A stretch of DNA of 64,000 nucleotides from Vineibacter terrae. GTDB taxonomy: Bacteria > Pseudomonadota > Alphaproteobacteria > Reyranellales > Reyranellaceae. The first letter of the stretch is position 1. Every line of letters begins with the position of its first letter. The notes beneath the pieces were generated by a model. It was not told the origin of the DNA. It ran no database searches and saw nothing but the letters and a program-made list of their open reading frames with translations. Shown piece after piece: positions 45,077 through 52,829 of this stretch. Location: assembly GCF_008039615.1 (NCBI RefSeq), contig NZ_VDUZ01000036.1, positions 35,700 to 99,699 on the forward strand, read 5' to 3'. A program made the translations under genes and the position numbers.

Positions 45077-45439
45077 GGACAACAGAAGGCGTTCCCCCGG
45101 CTGGAGCCGTCGCAAATCGCGTGCCGTTCGGCGGCGTTCGGGACGCCCGTCGCAATCGCGCCGCTGGGGGAAGCGACACCGGCGACAGGGAATTCGTGCG
45201 TCACACCGACCGTGGCCGACAGCGACGTGCGGCGAACCTCGTGAGGCTCTTTACCCTGCGCCTGTTTCCTCGTCGCCGACCCGTCGGCGCCGATACGGCG
45301 ATGTCGGTCTATAGCGTTGTCGCGCGCACCCGGGCAAGTGTCTCACCCGGAAAGCGGCGAAGAATCCTTGAGTGCGGCGAGGTTGGGGCGCGGCCGTGTC
45401 GGGCATGCCACGACTGCGGTGCGGCGAAGGCGGACGCCG
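45077..45439. other. Intergenic region, no gene recognised
   Basis: 363 bases between the glucan synthase-like gene and the response regulator, both on the minus strand. It should hold the promoter of the glucan gene. No convincing small gene, RNA or repeat is visible. Confidence 0.4.
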
Positions 45440-45820
45440 CTACAGCGTCACGGCCGCGGTCGCCGGCCGGATCGCGGCGTTCACCGCGTCCATGACCTTG
45501 CGCAGCGACAGCGGCTTCCAGATCACGGTGCGCGCGCCGGCGCTCAGCGCGTCGTCGACGTCGGACTGGCTGGCCTGGCCGGTCATCAGCAGCACGGCCG
45601 GCGGTTCCGTCAGGCGGCTGCAGGCGTGGACGACCTCGACGCCGCTGCGCGGCGGCATGCGCATGTCGGTGACGACGACGTCGAAGCCGCCACCGCCGTC
45701 GAGCGCGGCGCAAGCCTGCTCGACGCCGCCGGCGCCCGTCACCTGATGTCCTCGGCGCTCCAGGAAGCTGCGCAGCTCGTCGACGATGTCGTGCTCGTCG
45801 TCCACCACAAGAATCTTCAT
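45440..45820 (-). CDS. Single-domain response regulator (CheY-like receiver)
   Basis: 126 residues, a receiver with no output domain. Acidic pocket VVDDEHD near the N-terminus, phosphoacceptor Asp52 (VVTDMRMPP), Thr80 (LMTGQA) and Lys102 (IWKPLSL). Such proteins act through protein contacts, for example in phosphorelays. No histidine kinase is adjacent; the nearest one is the hybrid kinase at 54-58 kb. Confidence 0.9.
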   Translation of the reverse strand: MKILVVDDEHDIVDELRSFLERRGHQVTGAGGVEQACAALDGGGGFDVVVTDMRMPPRSGVEVVHACSRLTEPPAVLLMTGQASQSDVDDALSAGARTVIWKPLSLRKVMDAVNAAIRPATAAVTL

Positions 45821-45937
45821 AGCTAGTCCAATGGCTGCCCGACAAGTTCGAGCGATACTGCAATAGAGTCAGACTGTCCCTTGATTTGATACCCTGTTCG
45901 TGAATTTACATCCAGAACGCAATTACCCATTCTGGGT

Positions 45938-46441
45938 TTATGCGGGCGGGTCCAGGTCGTAGATCCCGTCCTCGAGGCAGGTGTTCAGCAGCCGCAGGGT
46001 CTCGGCCGACAGCTCCTCGAACAGCCGCTGATAGGGCGGTGACTGCAGGACGCCGGGCTGCCACACGTAGTCGCGGGTGCTGCGGCGCACCAGGATGCCC
46101 ATCTCGACCAGCTGCTTCATCTTGCGCCGCACGGTCTCGCGCGGCAGGCCGGTGGCCTCGGCCAGCGACAGGGCGTTGCAGCCGCGCTGCCGCTCGCCCA
46201 CGATCGTGCGGATGTCGGCAAAGTCGCGGCGCTGCGTGGCGTCGCGCATCAGGGCATCGGTGACGACGATGCCGGCGGCGCCGGCGATGATCGCCAGGTC
46301 GATATCGCCCTGCGACAGCTCGCGCTGCAGGCGGCAGACGCGCTGGAAGTAGCGGCCGAAGGCCATGGCGAACAGCCGCGACGTCGCGTCGTGGTCCTTG
46401 TGGGCGAGCCGGAAGCGTTTCTTCCTGACGGGAGCCGGCAT
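45938..46441 (-). CDS. Winged helix-turn-helix regulator, family uncertain
   Basis: 167 residues. The centre holds a wHTH: NALSLAEATGLPRETVRRKM then KQLVEMGILVRRST, like MarR/Crp-type wings. The N-terminal 45 residues are basic and the C-terminal 45 residues helical. I do not see a ligand-binding domain. It starts 10 bases after the iron-type permease stop and is cotranscribed with it, so a link to that transporter is possible. Confidence 0.72.
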   Translation of the reverse strand: MPAPVRKKRFRLAHKDHDATSRLFAMAFGRYFQRVCRLQRELSQGDIDLAIIAGAAGIVVTDALMRDATQRRDFADIRTIVGERQRGCNALSLAEATGLPRETVRRKMKQLVEMGILVRRSTRDYVWQPGVLQSPPYQRLFEELSAETLRLLNTCLEDGIYDLDPPA

Positions 46442-46451
46442 GGATGTCCTC

Positions 46452-48134
46452 TCAACGCGGGTGGCCGGGCCGGGCCCGCAAGGCGGCGCGCGTCAGCAGC
46501 ACGATCGGCAGCACGCCGACGGCGACGATGGTGAGCGCCGCCGTCGATGCCTCGGCCAGCCGCTCGTCGCGCGCCAGGTTGTAGGCTTGCACCGCAAGCG
46601 TATCGAAGTTGAAGGGCCGCAGCATGAGGGTCGCCGGCAGCTCCTTCATGGTGTCGACGAACACGATCAGCGCGGCGCTGGCGAGGCCGCCCTGCAGCAG
46701 CGGCCGATGGATGCGGCGCAGGGTCTCGAGCGGGCCGGCGCCCAGCGTGCGCGAGGCGCCGTCGATGCCGGGCGTGATGCGCGCCAGGCCGGCCTCGATG
46801 CTCTGCATGCCGGCAGCCAGGAAGCGCACGACGCAGGCATAGACGATGCCAACGATGGAGCCGGTGAGCAGCAGGCCGGTGGAGACGCCCAGCGCCGCGC
46901 GCATCCAGGCATCGAGCGCGTTGTCGAACAGCGCCAGCGGCGCCAGGATGCCGACGGCGATCACGGCGCCGGGCACGGCGTAGCCCATGCCCGCCAGGCG
47001 CGCGATCCAGCGCACCGGCGCGCGCCGCGCGCCGCGCGCCGCATAGGCGATGATGGTCGCCAGCGCCACGGCGATCACCGCGACCAGCGCCGCCACCATG
47101 ACGCTGTTCAGCGTCAGGCCCAGGTAGCGCCGGCCCCATTGCGCATCGCCTGACAACAGCGCGAAGCGCAGCAGGATCACGACCGGCAGCGCGAAGCCCA
47201 CCAGCAGCGGCACGGCGCAGACCAGTGTCGCGGCGGCGGCGCGCAGGCCCGACAGATGGAACGTGGGCAGGGCGCGATAGCGCTGCGTCGCCTGGTGGAA
47301 GCGGCGCGAGGCGCGCGAGGCGCGCTCGACCAGCAGCAGGCCCAGGGCGAACAGCAGCAGCGCCGCCGCGAGCTGGGCGGCGGCGACCTTGTCGCCGAAC
47401 GAGAACCAGGCGCGGTAGATGCCGGTGGTGAAGGTGGGCACGTCGAGATAGGCCACGGCACCGAAATCGGCCAGGGTCTCCATCAGCGCCAGCGCCACGC
47501 CGGCGGCGATCGCCGGCCGCGCCAGCGGCAGCGCGACGCGGAAGAAGGTCTCGGTGGCGCTGGCCCCCAGCGTGCGGCTGGCGTCGATCGCGCACACCGA
47601 TTGCTCGACGAAGGCAGCGCGTGCCAGCAGGTAGACATAGGGGTAGAGCGCGACACTGAGCAGCACGATGGCGCCGCCGGGTGAGCGGATGTCGGGGAAC
47701 CAGTAGTCGCCGGCCTGCCAGCCGAGCAGATCACGCAGCGCCGTCTGGACGGGCCCGGTGAACTGCAGGAAGTCGGCATAGACGTAGGCCAGCACATAGG
47801 CCGGCACGGCCAGCGGCAGGGTCAGCGCCCACTCGAAGAAGCGGCGCCCGGGGAAGCGGCACATGACGACCAGCCACGCCGTGACCACGCCGCCGAAGGC
47901 GGTGCCGGCGCCGACGCCGAGCAGCAGCCACAGCGTGTTCAGCAGGTAGGCCGGCAGCACGGTGCCCATCATGCCGCGCCATTCCTCGCCGCTGGGCTGC
48001 AGCAGATGGGCCAGCACACCCAGCGTCGGCACCGCCACCAGCACCCCGACAATGGCGGCGGCCAGCGCCAGGCCGCCGCCGCGGTGACGCCGCGGGCGCG
48101 CTTGCAGGTCGATGGCGGGGCTCGAGAGGGTCAT
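46452..48134 (-). CDS. Iron(III)-type ABC transporter permease (FbpB-like), orphan
   Basis: 560 residues; two homologous permease halves in one chain, about 12 transmembrane helices. Each half has an EAA loop: DASRTLGASATETFFRVALP and GASRTLGAGPLETLRRIHRP. This matches FbpB/SfuB permeases of ferric iron importers, though some relatives move other cations, phosphonates or thiamine. No binding protein or ATPase gene lies beside it in the window, unlike the usual fbpABC layout. A wHTH gene follows on the same strand. Confidence 0.87.
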   Translation of the reverse strand: MTLSSPAIDLQARPRRHRGGGLALAAAIVGVLVAVPTLGVLAHLLQPSGEEWRGMMGTVLPAYLLNTLWLLLGVGAGTAFGGVVTAWLVVMCRFPGRRFFEWALTLPLAVPAYVLAYVYADFLQFTGPVQTALRDLLGWQAGDYWFPDIRSPGGAIVLLSVALYPYVYLLARAAFVEQSVCAIDASRTLGASATETFFRVALPLARPAIAAGVALALMETLADFGAVAYLDVPTFTTGIYRAWFSFGDKVAAAQLAAALLLFALGLLLVERASRASRRFHQATQRYRALPTFHLSGLRAAAATLVCAVPLLVGFALPVVILLRFALLSGDAQWGRRYLGLTLNSVMVAALVAVIAVALATIIAYAARGARRAPVRWIARLAGMGYAVPGAVIAVGILAPLALFDNALDAWMRAALGVSTGLLLTGSIVGIVYACVVRFLAAGMQSIEAGLARITPGIDGASRTLGAGPLETLRRIHRPLLQGGLASAALIVFVDTMKELPATLMLRPFNFDTLAVQAYNLARDERLAEASTAALTIVAVGVLPIVLLTRAALRARPGHPR

Positions 48135-48754
48135 CGGATCAGGCTGTCACGCGAATGCCGTGCGGCGGGGGTGGAAGGTGGCCTCAGGCGGCGGCGGGCG
48201 CGGGTCACGAGTATCGATTGGCAGGAAAATTCTTCAAGGACAACAATGGTTTGCTGTTTTTCATGCCGGAAAACCGGTGACGCAAACGTCGGAAACGACG
48301 AAAACGCGGCGGCGCGATAGTCGCGGACCGACGTGGCCGCTGCAGGGACGGAACGGGAACATCAGCTCTCGGATGCTCGGTTGGATCATTCTACGCCCCA
48401 ACGGCTTCGGCCATGCAGTGGCCATATGCACCATACATGTATCATGTTTCCGATTTAAGAACAACAGGAAACGTACCCTTGACCGACGGCGCCTGGAGAC
48501 GATGTGGCGTCGATTGACTTCCGGGGGGTGTGGGCTAGGTTGGCCCGGCCATGACGACGATTTCGCTCCACGACCTTCATGAGGCTTCGCGCCGCAAGGT
48601 CGGCTCCTTGCCCGGACGCGCGTGAAGAAGGTTCCGCGTCCGGGATAGTCGGGCGTTCTTCGATCAGGTCTTCAAAATTGGTGTCCGCCCCGGTCGGACG
48701 GCCGGTTCGCTCGCGGCCCCCGACGGGGCGGCGCGCGCGTCGTGAGGGCGTTGC
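48135..48754. other. 620-base divergent intergenic region
   Basis: Lies between the leftward permease and the rightward antiporter and is less GC-rich than its surroundings. It contains ATACATGTAT (48433-48442, perfect palindrome), a 24-codon frame at 48551-48625 (MTTISLHDLHEAS...), and a perfect 10-pair stem at 48611-48644 overlapping the end of that frame. No known gene was recognised on either strand. Confidence 0.5.
48611..48644. promoter_or_regulatory. Perfect 10-bp stem-loop in the leader of the antiporter gene
   Basis: CCCGGACGCG (48611-48620), a 14-base loop and CGCGTCCGGG (48635-48644). Sits 110 bases before the antiporter start and overlaps the last codons of a 24-codon frame, a geometry that could suit attenuation. 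No U-tract. Confidence 0.4.
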
Positions 48755-49759
48755 ATGTCCGGGGATTTGTCGTTGATGGAGGTGATGGCTGGCGGCGCCG
48801 TGCTGGCCCTGGTGCTGGGCATGATTGCCCATCGTCTCAGGGTGCCGCCGCTGGCCGGATTCGTGCTGGCGGGAGTCATGCTGGCGCCCGCGACTCCGGG
48901 CCCGTCCATCAGTCCGGTCCATGCCGGGCTGCTGGCTGATGTCGGCCTGGTTCTGCTGATGCTCGGCATCGGCCTGCGGGCGCCGTGGCGGGCCTTGTGG
49001 CCGCTCGATCGCGCGGCCGTCGCGGGGGCCTGCGCGCGCCTCGGCGGCGGCCTGGCTTTCGGTGGGCTCATGGGCATCGGCTTCGGCTGGTCGCCGGCGA
49101 CGAGCATGGTCTTCGGGGCCTGCCTCGCGCCAGCCAGCCTGGTCGCGACCCGGCGCCTTCTCGGGAACAGGCTCTGCGGCTCGGCCGGCCGGTTCACGGC
49201 AAATGTCGCGATGATCGAGACACTCGTTTGCGTCGCCGCCGCGGCCGTGCTGCCGGCAGTGGTCGGCCCGGCCGGCGGCAGCGCGATCCTGCCCGGGATG
49301 CCGCTGGCAATCGGCGCGCTGCTGGTTGGCGCAGCGCTTGGCGTCGACGCAGCGATGCGGCGAACGGTCGAGCAGATGCTGCCCTTCATGGATGCGTTCG
49401 CCGTTCCGTTCTTTGTCGCGCTCGGCATGCAGTTCAATTGGGAAGCGATCGCGCAGATGCCCGTGGCGTTCGGGGCGACGGTGCTTTTCGTCCTGGTCGC
49501 AAAGGCCGTGCTTCTCCATCCGTGCGCCGCGCGGGCCGGGCTGCGGTGCGGCCCGGCGGTCATGGCGGCTGGCGGACTGGCCCAGATCGGTGAATCGTCC
49601 TGGATGCTCGTCCTGACCGGCGTCGGCACGGGTCTGCTCGACGCGGATGCGCAGGCGCTGGTCCTGAATGCCGCCGCCGCGTCCACGCTCGTGGCTGCGC
49701 TGCGCGCCAGGACCTGGGCCACGCCGGGTGCCGCGGACGTTGAAAGCGGCGCGGCATGA
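48755..49759 (+). CDS. Kef-type cation/proton antiporter, membrane domain only
   Basis: 334 residues, all membrane domain. CPA2 family features: LGMIAHRLRVPPLAGFVLAG near TM1-2, then VGLVLLMLGIGLRAP, and about 10-11 hydrophobic segments. The cytosolic RCK/TrkA-N domain of KefB/KefC is missing, and the membrane domain is a little short. The central ACLAPASLVATRR region replaces the more usual S-x-T pattern. Potassium or sodium exchange is inferred from the family. It overlaps the Nudix gene by four bases. Confidence 0.8.
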   Translation: MSGDLSLMEVMAGGAVLALVLGMIAHRLRVPPLAGFVLAGVMLAPATPGPSISPVHAGLLADVGLVLLMLGIGLRAPWRALWPLDRAAVAGACARLGGGLAFGGLMGIGFGWSPATSMVFGACLAPASLVATRRLLGNRLCGSAGRFTANVAMIETLVCVAAAAVLPAVVGPAGGSAILPGMPLAIGALLVGAALGVDAAMRRTVEQMLPFMDAFAVPFFVALGMQFNWEAIAQMPVAFGATVLFVLVAKAVLLHPCAARAGLRCGPAVMAAGGLAQIGESSWMLVLTGVGTGLLDADAQALVLNAAAASTLVAALRARTWATPGAADVESGAA

Positions 49760-50190
49760 CGGCGGACCTGCGCGTTTCGATCCATACGCAGTACGCGGCG
49801 CTGCCATATCGGCCGTCACCCGACGGACAGCTGCACGTATTGCTGATCACGTCGCGTGACAGCGGGCGCTGGATCATACCCAAAGGCTGGCCGATGCCAG
49901 GCAAGACCGGTCCGCAGGTGGCGGCGCAGGAAGCGTTCGAGGAGGCCGGCGTCATCGGGAAAACCGGCGACGTTCCGGTCGGATCGTATCGCTATGTCAA
50001 ACGCCGGCGCCGCACGGACTCGATGACATGCCTGGTCGAGGTGTTTTCCCTCGAAGTCACCGACGAACTGGAGCGCTGGCCTGAAACGCGCCGGCGGGTC
50101 AGATCCTGGTTCACGCCGCAGGACGCTGCCGCGCGTGTCGATGAAGCGGAGCTCAAGGCGCTCATAGGCATGTACGGGCTTCCGCGCTGA
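49756..50190 (+). CDS. Nudix hydrolase, diphosphoinositol/diadenosine polyphosphatase-like
   Basis: 144 residues starting within the antiporter stop (ATGA overlap). Nudix motif in the variant found in this subgroup: WIIPKGWPMPGKT then QVAAQEAFEEAGV; the metal-binding Glu pair in EAFEEAG is intact, while the first Glu and the Arg of the classical box are replaced. RRRRTDSMTCLVEVF follows. Relatives cleave diadenosine or inositol polyphosphates. Coupling with a transporter suggests nucleotide-linked ion control, which is inference. Confidence 0.85.
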   Translation: MTADLRVSIHTQYAALPYRPSPDGQLHVLLITSRDSGRWIIPKGWPMPGKTGPQVAAQEAFEEAGVIGKTGDVPVGSYRYVKRRRRTDSMTCLVEVFSLEVTDELERWPETRRRVRSWFTPQDAAARVDEAELKALIGMYGLPR

Positions 50191-50245
50191 CGGCAATGCT
50201 CCGAGCGCGATCGAGGGGACACGTCCGCCGTGCCCCTCCAACCCG

Positions 50246-50464
50246 AGTGCTGGGAATCGCAGGTCGCTGATACATCCGTCATCCCGAGCGTGTGTGACTG
50301 AATCCTTCCCCCGGAGGGGCAGGGCATTCGCATATGCCCCTACCGTCATCCCGAGCGTAGCGAGGGATCTCCCGCGAATTGCGCACCGTGCGCCTTGCCG
50401 CAGGAGATCCCTCGCTGCGCTCGGGATGACAGTCACGATTCACCTTCCACCGATAGCCGGTACT
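50246..50464. repeat. Dispersed intergenic palindromic repeat, copy B, with 67-bp extra unit
   Basis: Homologous to 2301-2451 at both ends. The main hairpin arms are at 50345-50372 and 50403-50430. Relative to copy A there is an extra 67 bases (50291-50357) so that CCGTCATCCCGAGCG occurs twice, at 50276-50290 and 50343-50357. The extra unit has its own inverted repeat AGGGGCA / TGCCCCT (50315-50321, 50335-50341). This accounts for most of the 344-base gap between the Nudix and DUF1232 genes. Confidence 0.85.
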
Positions 50465-50534
50465 GGGGCGATCGCATATGGCGCGCCCCCCAGCGTGTGA
50501 TAGGTCCGCCGAGGCCATATGCGATCGCCTGCCT

Positions 50535-50915
50535 TCAACCCCATATCGCCCAGCCGGCGACGCCGATCGCGGCGGCCCAGATCAGGGCGATCGCCACGGC
50601 ACCCCAGACGGATACCGGCCGCTGCCGTGCCAGCCGCTCCGCCGCCCGCTGGCGCAGCTCGAGGGCGAGCGGGGCGGGAATCAGCCGAACCACGAGCCAG
50701 ATGCCCAGCGGGATGAGGATCAGGTCGTCCAGCAGACCCAGGACCGGAATGAAATCCGGGATGAGGTCGATCGGGCTGAGCGCGTAGCCGGCGACGCACA
50801 GCGCGAGTCCCTTCACGTACCACGGCACCCGGGGATCGCGCGCGGCCAGCCAAACCATCAATGTGTCGCGCTTCAGGCGCCGGGCCCATTCGCCAATCCT
50901 GCTGCCTTCGGACAT
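50535..50915 (-). CDS. DUF1232 (YkvA-like) membrane protein
   Basis: 126 residues from the ATG at 50915, with GAGGCGAGG directly upstream. The diagnostic DUF1232 core is YVKGLALCVAGYALSPIDLI followed by PDFIPVLGLLDDLILIPLG. Two hydrophobic stretches lie in the core and one at the C-terminus, suggesting an inner-membrane location. Function unknown. It is divergent from the dehydrogenase at 51080. Confidence 0.9.
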   Translation of the reverse strand: MSEGSRIGEWARRLKRDTLMVWLAARDPRVPWYVKGLALCVAGYALSPIDLIPDFIPVLGLLDDLILIPLGIWLVVRLIPAPLALELRQRAAERLARQRPVSVWGAVAIALIWAAAIGVAGWAIWG

Positions 50916-51079
50916 GCCTCGCCTCGTGTGCGGCGGACACCTTGCCCGATTCCCGAGGCGGCGGCGACGGCGGCTGCATAGCGGCTTTGCCAAAGCGCAA
51001 CGCCCGCTGGACTATGCTGGGGGAAGGGTGGACCCAAGGACAGCGGGATCGCCACAAGACACATTGAGGAAAACGCGAG

Positions 51080-52009
51080 ATGAGCAAGATAGGCTTTATC
51101 GGCCTGGGCACGATGGGCGGCAGCTTCGCGCGCAATGTGCAGAAGGCGGGCTATGACCTGGTGGTCCATGACCTGCATCGCCAATACGCCGAGCCGCACC
51201 TGGCGGCGGGTGCTGCCTGGGCCGACAGCCCGCGCCAGCTGGCCGAGCGCTGCGCCGTCGTGCTGACCTCGCTGCCCGGACCGCCGGAGGTCACCGCTGT
51301 GGCCCAGGCGCTCGCCGACGGCTTGCAGCCGGGCAGCGCGGTGTTCGACCTGTCGACCAATGCGCCCGCGGTCGTGCGCCAGCTGCACGCCGACTTCGCC
51401 AGGCGCGGCCTGCACTTCCTCGATGCGCCGGTGAGCGGCGGCCCCAAGGGCGCCCAGTCGGGCCGCTGCGCGATCTGGGTCGGCGGCGATCGCGCCGTGT
51501 TCGAGCAGCACCGCAAGGTGCTCGACGCCATGGGTGACCAGGTCCGCTATATCGGCCCGATCGGTGCCGGCTCGATCGCCAAGCTGGTGCACAACGCGGC
51601 CGGCTATGCGATCCAATGCGCCCTGGCGGAGGTCTTCTCCGTCGGGGCCAAGGCCGGCGTCGAGCCGCTGGCGCTGTTCGAGGCGGTACGGCAGGGCGCC
51701 CGCGGCCGCATCCGCACCTTCGACATGCTGGCCGACCAGTTCCTGGTGAACCGCTACGACCCGCCGTCCTTCGCCTTGCGCCTGGCGCACAAGGATGTGT
51801 CGCTGGCCGTCCAGCTCGGCCAGGAGGTCGGGGTGCCGATGCGCATGGTCAACCTCGCGCTGCAGGAGCTGACCGAGGCCCGCGGGCGCGGCTGGGACCA
51901 CCGCGACTCGCGCGTGGCCATGCTGCTGCAGCTCGAGCGCGCCGGGGTCGATTTCCACGAGGCGCCCGATGCGGTGCGCGCCGTCCTCGACGCCGACGGG
52001 CGCACGTGA
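51080..52009 (+). CDS. NAD(P)-dependent beta-hydroxyacid dehydrogenase (3-hydroxyisobutyrate dehydrogenase family)
   Basis: 309 residues. Rossmann motif GFIGLGTMGG at residues 5-14, substrate-binding DAPVSGGPKGAQSG, catalytic Lys168 in GSIAKLVHN, and KDVSLAVQLG. Oxidises a beta-hydroxyacid such as 3-hydroxyisobutyrate, tartronate semialdehyde or a relative; the sequence does not pick one. It has GAGGAAAACGCGAG before the ATG. The 3' end lies seven bases from the convergent HExxH gene. Confidence 0.88.
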   Translation: MSKIGFIGLGTMGGSFARNVQKAGYDLVVHDLHRQYAEPHLAAGAAWADSPRQLAERCAVVLTSLPGPPEVTAVAQALADGLQPGSAVFDLSTNAPAVVRQLHADFARRGLHFLDAPVSGGPKGAQSGRCAIWVGGDRAVFEQHRKVLDAMGDQVRYIGPIGAGSIAKLVHNAAGYAIQCALAEVFSVGAKAGVEPLALFEAVRQGARGRIRTFDMLADQFLVNRYDPPSFALRLAHKDVSLAVQLGQEVGVPMRMVNLALQELTEARGRGWDHRDSRVAMLLQLERAGVDFHEAPDAVRAVLDADGRT

Positions 52010-52016
52010 TCGCAGG

Positions 52017-52610
52017 TCAGCCGTCGTGTCCGGTGCCGGTGCCGAACAGGACGCCCAGGATGCCGGAGGTTCCGGCGATATAGAGCGGGTCCAGCATCAC
52101 CGTTCGCCGCAACGTGGCCCACAGGCCGGTGTCGACGGGCGGGATCCGGACCTTCCCGGCCTGGTATTGCCGCAGCAGGTCATCGGCCACGCCGCCGGCC
52201 GTCGCATGCGGCTCGGCATTCCAGCGCGACCGCCTCAGGCCGGTCATGCGGAAATAGAGGGCATCGACGACATAGGCCGCGGCCTCGTCCTCGTTGTCGG
52301 TGACCTGGGTCTTGGTGAGATCGAAGATGGCGTGCGTGCACTCGTGCAGCAGCAGCCCTTCCTCGGTGCGGCCCACCAGCGGCGCGACCTGCAGCGTGTT
52401 GGGCGTGCCGGAAATGTATTGTCCGCCCACGCCCGGCGGGAACGTGTTCGTAACCTGCAAGCTTACCGTGCCCGCCTCGATCGCGGTCGCGACCCGATGA
52501 AACGATTGCGGGGCGATCGTGACGGTGCCGGCCGCGAACGGAAACGTGAAGCGGATGCGGGAGACAACCGGCCCGCGAAGCAGGCTCAGGACCTTGTCCC
52601 GGGTAGCCAT
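52017..52610 (-). CDS. Small HExxH zincin-like protein, unrecognised family
   Basis: 197 residues from the ATG at 52610, with AGGAGG well placed upstream. The only catalytic-looking site is His89-Glu-Cys-Thr-His93, followed by Glu107 and Glu109 in a DNEDEAAAYVVDALYF helix; a downstream Glu in such a helix is the usual third zinc ligand of gluzincin-type metalloproteases. There is no signal peptide. The N-terminal part is beta-rich by appearance. The C-terminus is hydrophobic and Gly-rich. I do not recognise the family; metallopeptidase activity is inferred from the motif only. Confidence 0.72.
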   Translation of the reverse strand: MATRDKVLSLLRGPVVSRIRFTFPFAAGTVTIAPQSFHRVATAIEAGTVSLQVTNTFPPGVGGQYISGTPNTLQVAPLVGRTEEGLLLHECTHAIFDLTKTQVTDNEDEAAAYVVDALYFRMTGLRRSRWNAEPHATAGGVADDLLRQYQAGKVRIPPVDTGLWATLRRTVMLDPLYIAGTSGILGVLFGTGTGHDG

Positions 52611-52730
52611 GGTGAAGTCCTCCTCGTGTGGATCGTCATGACGGCAGGGCGCGATGCACGATGCACTGGGCGCCAGGACGTCTGTGATGCTCGAAACCCG
52701 ACGCGAACGAGAGATCGAACATTGATATGA

Positions 52731-52742
52731 GTGAACGTTCAC
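52731..52742. promoter_or_regulatory. 12-bp perfect palindrome in divergent promoter region
   Basis: GTGAACGTTCAC, a TGAAC/GTTCA inverted pair of the kind bound by TetR-type repressors, is followed by an AT-rich stretch. It lies between the divergent HExxH and luciferase-like genes and could control either. No TetR gene is in the window. Confidence 0.45.
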
Positions 52743-52829
52743 GTCAATTTATTTTTTCACTGGGTTTCCAGGGCACGTTGCCGTACCCGAGTCGCCAACG
52801 ATCACCGGCTTGAAACGGAGAGAACGCCG

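Noticed and set aside
48455..49819. 454-codon minus-strand frame over the antiporter
   Set aside because: Shadow composition; its only unusual part lies in the leader and matches no family I recognise.
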